A stretch of DNA of 64,000 bases from Panax quinquefolius. Lineage: Eukaryota > Streptophyta > Magnoliopsida > Apiales > Araliaceae. The position numbers were made by a program, and so were the translations under genes. Positions 9,692 to 21,196 of the stretch are shown piece by piece (the stretch's first letter is position 1; each line of letters opens with the position of its first letter). Under the pieces are notes generated by a model, which worked only from the letters and a program-made list of their open reading frames with translations, did no database searches and had not been told where the DNA came from. The stretch lies in contig CM035167.1 in the NCBI GenBank assembly GCA_020205615.1, positions 62,561,436 through 62,625,435 on the forward strand, given 5' to 3'.

Positions 9692-12600
9692 TGTGAAGCC
9701 CCTAAATCCGGGTATCTTCCAACCCGACAGATGGTGCTCCATTATACTAACATCCATACAATCATTCCATTGAAATACAACAAAATGAAGGTAATTACTA
9801 TCTTCTTATTACAATCAAAGTATAAACCTTCCCAGGTTCATAAACCGGTTACATTTTTCATTGTTCATAATGTATAATACATACAAACTTACTAAACTAT
9901 TACACAATGCCTAAGCATCCACCTTAGCTTTGCCCTTATCTTTCTTGGCATTCACAGTACGTTCATCTTTAACTGCAGTTATATAATTCACGCAAGAAGT
10001 GAGCATGACAGCTCAACAAGTTTAATCAAGGATAACAGGAATACCACATTCATGAATTATATAACAATTACAACATAACTGAACAATAGTTATGAAGTAT
10101 TATGAATCAATAATACTTTAATAGTTCATAACCTCAATTCCCAAAGTATAGAATAGATTAGGAATTCTGAATCAGTCGATAGACCATGAACAGTAAATTT
10201 CAGTTTTCATACTTGAAAAGGAGTCCACAGCACTAAGGCTGTTCATCCGTATAACTTACGAGCACTTCAAGGTGATCAGCCTATTATACTCTATGTTGAT
10301 CACCACTCATTCATTAAACGTATTTACGTTTAATATTTTTGGCAAACTTGCGTGCCCATCGAATAATCGATGAAAAATACTTTTGTTTGTTCATAGACAA
10401 ACCTTACCTTCACGTCCGTACCAATTACTTGGCATAGGATAACGTTAACATTTCTATATAGAATGATATTAATAATAATCAATCTATATATTACAAATAG
10501 TCTAGCCGAGTTAAAATCTGGCATCGACCCTTTCTTTAAAACAAGTCTTGCAATTCAATTCAACGAATCACATAAAACTTGGCTAACATGGAAGTTAGAC
10601 AAGCGTTAAGAAAACTTGCCTTTCAGCGTCTTCAAATAACTTACTCGACTGACCACAACCTTTACAGAATATACATGATATATTCACATAGCACACTGTA
10701 ATTAGCTATCAAACAACTATTCACATTGTTCCTACAAGCTTCTTTCTCTTCTATGTCTTTGTTAACTTAATATCTTTATTAAAGTCAACATAACTTATTA
10801 CCCTTCGTCTCGGTTTATCACTCAACTGACGTTTATTAACCGGACTCAACATCGTTGATAAGGTACCAACTTTGTCCATCGTACATATCTTATTAACATG
10901 TATTACATTCCTAGGTTTCATACCATATACCTTAGTATAGGTTATATAGGATTAGTCTTAGTACTTTTATTGAGTATATAAACTCAACTCAGGTAGGTCT
11001 CTAAACAACTGAAGTTCAAAACCTAACTTGGTCAATTTTTTTCAAGCTGCCGGAAGTATTGTATTTGGCATCCTTTCATATTATAGTGTATATGGCTGCA
11101 TTGAGTTAGTGGTACTACCGAGTTCAGTATTTATTTACGCTACCACTTTCTCGGTTTTGTATTATGGCTAGTGAGTCCGCTCACACCAGTTAATAAACAG
11201 GTTTTTTGGTTTTCTAACTAAACTCCCGACTTACTAATTTGTTCGTTTTACATCGGAATTGACCCATTCAAATTCCTACAAGTCAGGAATTACATCCTTT
11301 ACGTGTTTATATAAGAACTCAACACTTTGAATCCGTTAACTCATAATTCACTATTGAGTTCATTTTATATACGTTCGTAAACGTTAATGAGCGTTCAATG
11401 CTCATTTTCTTCGTTCTAAGTCGGAATCCGACGATTCTCGAACCCACAACTCTTAATCACCCTTTCTCACGTGTTGACATTGAAAACTAACGTTTTCAAG
11501 TCTCACGGTAACTTTCGACTACCATTCCGGAATTTCTACGTTTTCGACGTTTAACGTCTATTTCCGTAAAATTCGCCATACCTTAGTTACTAAGGTTCTC
11601 TAAGCCAAATTACATGGAATACTCCATGGATTTCATATCTACCTCCTAACCAAACAAGAAGCATATACTAACGTATTGATGGAGCTCAATTGTTTATCAA
11701 CAATCGATCTCAACTATCAATATTTTCATGGTTCAAAACTATATTAAACCTTATTATTTTTATAATCTCATGACTTATAGAGATTAAATCTATGGTAAGT
11801 CATCTTTAAATCCTCATTCAAGATATATACCACCCCTTCATGATTCTCTATAATAAAAGAAAATCTAAAAGAGATGGAGATGATAAGGAAGAAGTATTAC
11901 CTCAAGAACTCTTAAGAAATCTCTTGGAAGAATAAAAGTTAAAGCTTCCAAAGTGTATGCTTGCAAGTATAGCTCTCTTTCTCTCTCAAATAATCTAGGT
12001 TGGCAAGTTGAAAAACTCCCAAATGAATCAACCTAGCTTCTTATTTATAGAAACTAGAATGGAGGGCATAATTGTCGAAGAACCATCACCTCCTTACTAT
12101 TCATGTGTGATCACCAAGTAAAACACTTGGTGACTAAGCCTTGTGCTTGGCTTGCACACCAAGGTGGTCGGCCCACCACCTTATGTGACATCCCATGGGT
12201 TGCCCCATGGGTTTTACCCATTCGGTGACCAACTGGTTCGACCCACGGTTCAATTTTAATGAATTGGGCTTAACTAAATTATCATTGGGCCTTGGTCATT
12301 CAAATGATTGGATTAATTAATAATCCAACTCAAATGAATTAGTCATTAAGTCTTAACTTTATTCAATAATATGAATCGTATCACATACGTACAATTCACG
12401 TATTATTTCCGTATACTACTCGTACAATAATCGTATTGTACTTCGTAATTACCCAACGTATTATACATAGATAATAAATAGTATCACCAAATGCATAACA
12501 CTCGCCTTAACCCTAACGCCTTTCCTCCTACGCATATTATTTCCTTCTCGAAAATCACTATACTCAACCTTAGGTTTTAAGTCCGCAGGCGAAAACTGCA

Positions 12601-12928
12601 TTTGCCATAAATGAAATATTATAAGATATTCCATCTCATCACGATATTTATCATTACGCGTTTCTCGGAATTTCAAAATAATTCCCCGAACAGAAACGGA
12701 TGAATAGTGTTTTTACAGAAATTTCTCGGAAAACAATGATTATCGTCTTGGAAATTCCAAACAACTATTACTAACACGTAGCCAGAATACTAACCACGTT
12801 AGCATATTCTAGGTCATAAAATGACCTTCACATAGCTTACTCATAAAGAAATCAATTCAATTCATTTAATTCACATATTAAAATAAAAATTTAATTGTCA
12901 TAAAAATCCAATTTTCTCGGGCGTTGCA
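9692..12928 (-). repeat. 3' LTR of G2b
   Basis: On the plus strand it runs from TGTGAAGCCCC to GGGCGTTGCA; both termini show one change from the family consensus. It is preceded by GTTTC and followed by the polypurine tract. A TATA motif lies at about 12038-12050 on the minus strand. The block 11042-11215 does not align with the equivalent GC-rich block of the 5' LTR (22550-22705), although both flanks align well. Confidence 0.92.
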
Positions 12929-12947
12929 TTCTCTCTCCCTTATAAGG
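12929..12947 (-). other. Polypurine tract of G2b
   Basis: Minus strand reads CCTTATAAGGGAGAGAGAA against the LTR terminus, in the same position as in G2a. Confidence 0.85.
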
Positions 12948-12975
12948 ATTCTGTCCCTAGAATCTTAGCTTATAA

Positions 12976-13496
12976 TTACAAAAACAAATGAGAAAAATCT
13001 TCCTTCGTTTTACTTTCGAGCTCCCACGTTGCTTCTTCAGCATTGTGGTTTCTCCATAACACCTTTACTAAAGGTATTACCTTATTTCTTAAAACTTGTT
13101 CCTTCCTATCAATAATTTGAATTGGAAGTTCCTCATAGGATATGTCCTTCTCTATCTGAATAGATTCATATTCTATTACGTGTTTATAGTCCGGTTTATA
13201 AGGACGCAACACTGACATATGAAACACATTATGAATGCGTTCCATCTCTAGAGGTAAGGCTACTATATAAGCTACCTCCCTTGTCGTTCTTAAAATCTCA
13301 AAAGGTCCTACAAACCTTGGACTTAACTTCCCTTTCTTTCCAAAACGCATCTTCCCTTTCCAAGGCGATACTTTCAGAAAAACAAAAGATCCTACATCGA
13401 ATTCTCTATTCTCTCTGTGAGGATCTGCATACTTCCTTTGTCGGTCTTGAGCCGCAACTAGTCGAAAGTATTAATCGCACCATGTCCGCTAAAATC
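12976..13496 (-). pseudogene. Integrase C-terminus and chromodomain (G2b)
   Basis: The open stretch 13350-12976 (124 residues) gives [27 protein letters not shown] and a C-terminal chromodomain (ISYEELPIQIIDRKEQ, VKVLWRNHNAEEATWELE). The chromodomain core is better preserved than in G2a. Upstream residues to 13496 ([11 protein letters not shown]) are in another frame, so the linkage to the integrase core is broken. Confidence 0.85.
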
Positions 13497-14240
13497 TCAT
13501 TGCACCATCTCAGGTCCCAACATCCGACGTTCACCCACCTCATCCCAACACAATGGAGTTCGACACTTCCTTCCATACAACGCTTCGTAAGGTGGCATGC
13601 CTATACTAGCGTGAAAACTGTTGTTGTACGAAAATTCCACCAACGGTAGATATTCATCCCAACTCCCTTTGAAATCCATAACGCAAGACCTTAACATATC
13701 TTCAAGCATTTGAATTGTCCGCTCACTCTGACCATCCGTCTGAGGATGATACGTCGTACTAAATCTTAAATGCGTTCCCATTTGCTCTTGCAAACTTCTC
13801 CAAAAGTTCGATGTGAATCGTGGGTCACGATCTGACACAATCGAAACAGGCACTCCATGTCTGGAAATAATTTTCTTAACATACAGCTTAGCTAACTGAT
13901 CTAGGTTATACCTAACTCCTATTGGTAGAAAATGAGCCAATTTCGTCAATCGATCCACTATCACCCAAATAGCATTGTATCCTTTTCTTGTTCTTTGGAA
14001 GTCCCACCACAAAGTCCATCGTGATGTGCTCCCACTTCCACTGGAATTTCTAGCGGTTTGTAACAACCCGCTTCGATCGTTGATGTTCAAATTTTTAACT
14101 TTTTGACAAGTTAAGCACCTACTAATATATTCTGCTATTTCCCTCTTCATATTCGGCCACCAAAAGTTCTGATGGAGGTCTTGATACATCTTCATACTAC
14201 TGGGATGTATCGAGTACCTCGAACTATGGGCCTCCATCAT
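13497..14240 (-). pseudogene. Integrase core (G2b)
   Basis: A 247-residue open stretch with the zinc-binding region (HSSRYSIHPSS, CLTCQ) and parts of the DDE core ([29 protein letters not shown]), ending near [18 protein letters not shown]. The section that should carry the first catalytic aspartate is read out of frame here (two compensating shifts around 14000-14095), so it could not be active as read. Confidence 0.87.
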
Positions 14241-14351
14241 AATTTCTTCTTTTAATTCGGGATCATTAGGAACCCAAATTCTTCCCTCAAAATGAGGTAA
14301 TCCCTCCTTATCGAGGTTATACTCAGTCTTTTCTTCATCTTCTATCCACTT

Positions 14352-15231
14352 CTACATTTGCTTGCACTCCTCATTACTCAATTGTACTCCCCTAACCCAT
14401 TCCACTATGGTAGGTTGAGTTTCCATAGAAAATAACATCTCTACCGCTTCCTCCGGTAACTTAACTTCTAGCTCCATTTTTGCCATCGCTGTTACCAACT
14501 CATTCTGAGTCTTTAACATTGATAATTTCTCCCTACCCTTCCTACTTAGCGCATCGGCTACTACATTTACTTTTCCCGGATGATATAAAATATCACAATC
14601 ATAATCTCTTATTAACTCTAACCACCTTCTCTGTCTCATGTTCAACTCCTTCTGTGTGAAGATATATTTCAGACTTTTGTGGTCCGTGTATATCTCACAT
14701 TTCTCACCATAAAGATAGTGCCTCCATATCTTTAGGGCAAAAACTACAGCTGCCAATTCCAGGTCATGAGTAAGATAGACCTTCTCATAATCCTTCAATT
14801 GACGTGACGCATACGCAATGACCTTGTCATGCTGCATGAGCACGCAACCTAGTCCTTTATGTGAAGCATCGCTATACACTACAAAATTTCTTGTATCGTC
14901 TGGTAAGGACTATACCGGTGCCTCACTTAATCTCTTCTTTAACTCTTGAAAACTGTTCTCACATGTTTCAGTCCACACATACTTCATCGACTTTCTTGTC
15001 AGATTAGTTAACGGAGTAGCTAATTTAGAAAAGTCTGGAATGAACCTTCTATAGTATCCCGCTAACCCTAGAAAACTCCGAACCTTAGTTGGCATTTTTG
15101 GTTGCTCCCATTCGTTAACTGCTTCTACTTTTGTCGGATCTACGGAAATGCCATCCTTATCAATAACATGTCCTAGAAATTGCACCCTCTCAAGCCAAAA
15201 TTCACACTTTGTGAATTTCGCATACAACTTC
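14352..15231 (-). pseudogene. RT thumb/connection and RNase H (G2b)
   Basis: Two open stretches in the same frame. The first, 15231-14910 (nominal open frame starts in the solo LTR), gives [19 protein letters not shown] and [15 protein letters not shown]. The second, 14879-14352, is RNase H ([38 protein letters not shown]). A single stop (about 14907) separates them, and another stop near 14352 precedes the in-frame integrase. The RT palm lies on the other side of the solo LTR (17739 onward). Confidence 0.87.
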
Positions 15232-17165
15232 TGTGACGCCCCCAAAAATTAGGTATACATCACCCATCTTGGGTCGTCAGATACATGGTACAAAATTCAA
15301 ATACAACTTAATTATACAACAGTCGTGTAAAATATGACAAAACATATGCTGTGAGTTTGAATACAAATATTGTCATCTAGAGAGTATACAAACTCAATGG
15401 AGTCCTCATTACAATCATTATCACACTATTTCACAGAATAGTGAGGACAACTAATACTATCATCTGGTCCATCACTCCGTTCCCTCGACTCGTCCTAGCT
15501 ATATTCTCATTTCAAGAGAAAAAGTGAAAGAAAAGGTGAGCTCAACTAGCCCAAGAAGAAAAATTTTGACTAAAATAAAGCCAGAATAATTTATCGTTAG
15601 TCTTCAACCAGTGTTAAACTGATAAAATATAATAAATATCAAGTTTAAGCTGCAATGAACAAGCAATCCATTAAAAGAGTCAAGTAGAGAATAAAATCTA
15701 CTATCTTTTATGATTTAAAAGGTTTTTCATCACTTTTATCGCTGGGACTTAGCTTAATAAATAATCCACATCATCAATCACCCCTGCACTATGGCCAATG
15801 ATATTCTTTAGTATCACGACCACAATTATCCATGCACTACGGGCCAAAAGTATTTTTGTATTCATTAATGGTCATTATCATGCCAACAACTGTCCATCAA
15901 TGCACTACAGGCCAATGGAGGACTTTTTTCCACATCATTCGTAACATTACGGTCATGATTACACCGAATAATCCCTGGTCATAATCATACCAAGTCCATC
16001 TATGCACTACAGGCCACAGATGACTTTCAACATAATATAAACATGAGGATGATGACAATAATATAAGAATTCAATAAAACAAGTTCAAGAATTAATTTAT
16101 CCAGGAACTATTAACGTCCAAATTGTCAACATGATACTGCTTTGTAGAGTAAAATTCAAGAATGCTCAGAAGAATATTTCCATGAAAAGATACTAGATGA
16201 AACGCAAATATCAAGGATATTCCACTAATTTCATGGAGTATAGAAGTCAAAACTTTAACCAACTAAATATAATAACGAATAGAATAACAAAAGAAATCAC
16301 CATGCATGCATGCGGTGATTGTGATGAGACAAAGTTATTCCAATAGAATAATAAGTAGCGGAACGAAGTCAAAGTAAATTGCACCGCTGAGGATGTTCAA
16401 CAAAATAATAATAAAGACAGAACCAGTCCGTACAGAAACGCATGTATATGATATTCCAAATGTAATAATAATAAAGATAGAACCGTGTCCGGCGAAAAGC
16501 GATGTATTGTGGTATTCCATCAGAATATTAATAAAGACGGAACCAGGTCCGGCGTAAAATGCCCAGACGGGATATTCCAATAGAATAATAATAAAGACGG
16601 GATAATAGAAGAATGTCACCAAGTATAGGGTAGTTCGCGTATACTGGTTATTCCAGTAGAATAACAAAGAATGGAATTAAAGAAGTTCTCTTCATGAATA
16701 CAAAAGAAATAACACTCCTTACCGTAAAATAACCTGAATATAAGAGTAGGGAAGGAGCAGGATACTTTTCTATAGCTTCTCTATAATTTCTCTCTCTAGA
16801 GTTTCAGTGAATTCGTAAGAAATAATGAAGGAATGAGCTTCTATTTATAGAAGAATGGATTGCATAGTAACTAATTCATGAACGGTCTAGATTGATTTAC
16901 TTTTAAACGGACGGTCCAGATTGATTTACAATAAAATATAATATATTCTATTTAAAATCTAATAAAATAAAACTTAAAAAAAATAAATATATATATAACC
17001 TTTGCCTTTCGGCAAAGGCTTACCAATTCTACCACCAAAATTCCTCCACTAACATCACTATCAAACCCACATCCACTCACTTATTATATATATAATATAC
17101 TAACAATAATACTCCCTCCCACACACGCACACACTCCCCCACCCACCATTCCCATCATCACTTTT

Positions 17166-17218
<53 letters not shown>

Positions 17219-17738
17219 CACACATATATAAGAAATAAAACGAAACTGAGATAACTTTCTCCGACTGTTTTAAAAAATGGGTAAGTGGGGGTCCAAATAA
17301 TAAATAAAATTTATAACAATTACTGTAACAATAATTGAACAAAACTGAGTGACTTCTCACGTAAGCATCAACAATCAATACTGGTATTAACTCTTTGTGT
17401 AACTCACAGCGCCAGACATCGTACTTTCAACACCGGGTGTTTCAACAGTTAACGGTAAAACTTCCGCCGTTATTTCCATAAAGTATTTTTTGTCGTTTTC
17501 TCAATCCGACAATAATTCCGTTAATAGGGGTCCACCAATGATTGTGCTTGGTTATACGAATATTCCTGTTAAAATAAATATTCCCGACCAATCGAATATT
17601 ATATAACAACTCATGCACGTTTTGCAAAATTTCTAAATATTACCCACAATTATAAAATTATATCAAATTTACTCCATAATATTCAAAAATGATATTTATA
17701 GAAAATTCATCTTTATTTATAAAAGTTGAGGTCTTACA
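15232..17738 (-). mobile_element. G1 solo LTR inserted in G2b RT
   Basis: A 2507-bp LTR from TGTGACGCCCCC to GGTCTTACA with no internal region. It is flanked by the 5-bp target duplication ACTTC (15227-15231 and 17739-17743). Removing it rejoins the G2b RT frame region. It diverges from the 44252-53951 LTRs in the 16920-17340 stretch, which holds an AT microsatellite and a short palindrome (CCTTTGCCTTTCGGCAAAGG). It is therefore a G1 subfamily member. A TATA box is at about 16838-16850 (minus). Confidence 0.93.
17168..17215. repeat. (AT)n microsatellite
   Basis: About 48 bases of uninterrupted TA dinucleotides within the G1 solo LTR. Confidence 0.95.
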
Positions 17739-18960
17739 ACTTCTCCTTCCATAGTGTCTCCAACAATACTCTTAAATGTTCCGCATGATCTTCTGGCGTC
17801 TTTGAATAGACTAGAATATCATCAATGAACACTAAGACAAACTTGTCCAAATATTGTTTGAACACTCTGTTCATCATATCCATAAATGCGGTTGGCGCAT
17901 TAGTCAACCCAAACGACATTACCAGAAACTCGTAATGACCATAACGAGTTCTGAACGCCGTCTTAGGTACATCTTCCTTCCTCACCTTTAACTGATGATA
18001 CCACGTGCGCAAGTCTATTTTAGAAAAATACTTTGCCCCTTTCAACTGATCAAATAGATCATCGATCCTGGGCAAAGGGTATCTATTCTTAATCGTCAAC
18101 TTGTTCAACTCTCGATGGTCAATACAAAGTCTTAACGACCCATCCTTCTTCTTTACAAACAACACTGGTGCTCCCCAAGGAGACACACTTGGTTGAATGT
18201 ACTTCCTGTCTAATAGTTCTTGTAATTGAACCATTAACTCCTTCATTTCGACTGGCGCCATTCGATATGGTGCCCTTAAAACTGGTACCATTCCCGGTAA
18301 CAGATCAATTACAAACTCCACCTCCCTGTCCGGTGGAATACCCGGTAACTCCTCCTGAAATACTTCCGCAAACTCTTGCACAATAGGTATCTGATCCAAG
18401 GATGTTCCTACTCTTTGGGTATCCACCATATGGCATAGATAACCTACACACCCTTTTCTCAACATCTTCCTAGCTTGTGTCATAGACAGACAACAAGAGC
18501 GGCTTGGTGAATTACTACCGAAGAACACTACCTTGGTTTTCTTAGAAAGCCGAAGGTTTACACTTTTCCTATGGCAATCTATAATCGCCTCATGGTTCAC
18601 CAACCAATCCATACCAAGAATTACGTCTAACTCTTGTAGCCTTATCGGTACTAAATCTACCGATAACTTATTCCCTCTAATTTCCACGCAACAATTCTTA
18701 TGAATATGTTTAATGGGGATTATCTCTTCGTTTGCTACCTTAACGTCTAAAGGTATAGGTAACTTCTCGTGGATTAAACCTAATCGCTAGCAAATTCACA
18801 TGCTATAAAAGAACAAGTAGCACCCGAAGTCAAATAGCACATAAGCATTTATCTCATTGGTAGGAATGATACCGCTACCACATCTGTTGATGCAACCGCA
18901 TCTTGAATAGTCATATTAAACGCATAAGTCGAGGGTCTCTACCACCGATGGTGTTGGTCC
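17739..18960 (-). pseudogene. Protease and RT (G2b)
   Basis: The open stretch 18687-17739 (about 315 residues) holds the end of the protease ([20 protein letters not shown]) and the RT from [13 protein letters not shown] through [16 protein letters not shown] and [12 protein letters not shown] to the catalytic [20 protein letters not shown]. The usual glycine of TGYHQL reads tryptophan. The protease active-site region (about 18760-18860) carries a one-base insertion and a stop, so the frame is lost there. The RT is cut by the solo LTR just after LWKEKL. Confidence 0.88.
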
Positions 18961-20012
18961 AATAATGGCTAATTTACCATTACCGTAACTCTTATTCCCT
19001 CTAAACCCTTCTTGGGCAATTTCTTGCCATGTGGTCCATTGACCCACGCACAAAACACTCGGTTTTTCTTAGGGTTAGGACGGTTGGGTGACAAATGTCC
19101 CTCCCTACCTACAGTTGTAGCATATCTTGCTTTCCCTTTAAATGAGACTCCCATGTGAGATTTTTCGCATATCTTACATGCTTCTATTCTCCGTTTGGGA
19201 TCTCTCGCTTTACCTCGGTATTCCTGTGGTTAAAACTCTTCCTCTTTGGTAAGTTGCCGCTCACCGGCAACTTCAAATTTTATTACCTCCTTCTAACTTA
19301 CTCTTAATCTTCCGGCTTTGTGTAATCGAGACAAAGCCTCACCACCACCTTCAGCTATTATTTCCTTCTCCAGAATGGTCCCGTAGGAAGCACTCTGGAA
19401 AACTGATATCCTACTATAGAGCCAGGGTTTTAAGCCCTGCTCAAATTTGTGCGCCTTTCTTTCCTCCGTATCCACCTGATGTGGAGCAAATCTTGCCAAT
19501 TCGTTAAACTTGGCGGAATACTGGGGAACTGTCATATCCCCTTACTTAAGTTCTAGGAATTTAATTTTCATCCTTCCCTGCATGCTAGTAGGGAAATAGT
19601 TCTCGAAGAAAACCTTCTTAAATTGTTCCCACGTCACAGCCTCTGTCCTAGCCCCACCCTGGTGAGCTTCCAACCAGAAGTTGGCTTCCCCCTTCATCAT
19701 GTAAGTCGCAAAAGAAGTCTTTTGCGCCTCACCTACGTTTGTTATCACAAACGCCTTTTCGATCTCTCTAACCCATGTCTAGGCTTCTAGTGGATCCGTC
19801 GTTCCTCGAAACTCGGGAGGACCCACACTTTTAAATTCCTTAAAGGTAGTTGTTCTAGCTACCCCAGGAGCTACAGGAATCCCACCCCCCCCTACTTGGT
19901 TAAATGCAGTCGTTAATAAATTAATGAACTCTTGCATAGGGTTGTTAGGACCCCCCTGATTTTCATTATGAGACTCGGCCTCTTGGTTCCGTTGTCTCCT
20001 TCTCGGCGGCAT
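18961..20012 (-). pseudogene. Gag (G2b)
   Basis: Starts at ATG 20012 (MPPRRRQRNQEAESHNEN). Four open stretches lie in one frame: 20012-19779, 19748-19542, 19535-19293 and 19154-18969. At least two of the breaks are glutamine codons turned to stops (LEA-stop-TWVREI, LELK-stop-GDMTV). The capsid region has MKGEANFWLEAHQGGA, ENYFPTSMQGRMKIKFLELK and FNELARFAPHQVDTEERK; knuckles in 18969-19154 are damaged. Gag forms the virus-like particle shell. Confidence 0.88.
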
Positions 20013-20303
20013 AATTCTGATTAAATAAATAAAGCTTCGTTATTATCTATTTAACTACTCGGTTATCATTTTTAAATCAACAACAACCTTCATACCACAA
20101 CAAGCACATTAAATAAAAACTTCATTATATAAATATGCTTTCATAGTCAAAACTATTTACATCATGTTCCCTTAGCCAAAAGCTATTACATACTATCCCG
20201 CGATTGCCTCCTACAAAAATTGGGATTTACAAAAAGACTACCCTTAGTTATACAAAAGAGGGTTTTACGTCACTACTTATATATCAAAAGATCTAATGAT
20301 CTA

Positions 20304-20960
20304 CTAACACTGTCGAACGACATTTTCATATTTTTGATTTGCCATAATCGACACTATATCTCGGCTTATGGTATGTCGAGTCTGCCCGGACTCAATAGAA
20401 TAACAAGTAATTTTTAGCTTGAAATCCTCGTGAGTGCATTCATGGATGTATGACATCCTAGTTATTTTCTGGTCTTTCTCAACTAGTTTCTTTTGTAGCT
20501 CAAGGACCTCATCCTTATAGTTACGAGCCTTATCAGTCATAAGCACTTTTTCATCGTGCTCTGACTCAAAGTCTGTCTCTACAGATTCTGTCGCCTCATA
20601 TAAGGCAGTTATTTCCTCAATCTGTGCCTCTACCTGAGTACGCAAATGCACATTCATATCCAACACTGCCAGATACAATGCTCTAGTTGCATCTAGAGAT
20701 GCTGGCTCCTGAGTAGGTAACACCGTGTTAATTGATGTCACCCCCATTTCCTCCTCCACATCTAGCATCTCGTTAAGGTATGATGCTAATCCCATAGTCT
20801 CCTCAGAGTATTCCTCCTCAGAGATGTACTCCTCAATGTCTGAGTCTTCTAATACAACTATCGATACCTCTGCCACTGGCATTGGTACAATCTCAACTTG
20901 GTTAACTGAGTCCTCACTTATCATTTCCACGTTTCTAAACATCAAGCTATCGATTGACAT
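20304..20960 (-). CDS. Extra leader ORF between PBS and gag (G2b)
   Basis: An intact 218-residue frame starting MSIDSLMFRNVEM and ending ENVVRQC. It lies 220 bases after the primer site and 290 bases before the gag ATG, on the same strand. I do not recognise a family. The N-terminal half is very acidic with a SEEEYSEET stretch. The middle (about residues 95-165) looks like a coiled coil (IEEITALYEATESVET, HDEKVLMTDKARNYKDEV, LELQKKLVEKDQK). The C-terminus is basic and best conserved. The homologous G2a frame keeps ~59% of comparable residues before the G2b insertion point and ~80% after it, with conservative changes. The ORF survives whole although gag-pol of the same element is full of stops. 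It may be a virion or regulatory protein; that is inference. Confidence 0.7.
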   Translation of the reverse strand: MSIDSLMFRNVEMISEDSVNQVEIVPMPVAEVSIVVLEDSDIEEYISEEEYSEETMGLASYLNEMLDVEEEMGVTSINTVLPTQEPASLDATRALYLAVLDMNVHLRTQVEAQIEEITALYEATESVETDFESEHDEKVLMTDKARNYKDEVLELQKKLVEKDQKITRMSYIHECTHEDFKLKITCYSIESGQTRHTISRDIVSIMANQKYENVVRQC

Positions 20961-21181
20961 CTACAAACACATAACACGTTGATTAGTACATAATACACAA
21001 TAGTATACGCACAAATCACATTTAATATCTTTAAGATTAATTTTCATCTTTTAATTCCTTCGATACTGAGTTATCTCAATATCTTCTTAATTCAATGGAC
21101 TTGAATTTCATTCCTCGAACTTTACCTTCCTTATTAGGTTATTAGCCTAAGGTTTTTCCCCCTTAAGTTTTTTAACCTAAA

Positions 21182-21196
21182 GCTTTGATACCAACC
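21182..21196 (-). other. Primer binding site of G2b
   Basis: Next to the 5' LTR; on the minus strand it contains TTGGTATCAAAGC, one change from the initiator-Met tRNA complement TGGTATCAGAGC. Confidence 0.85.
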
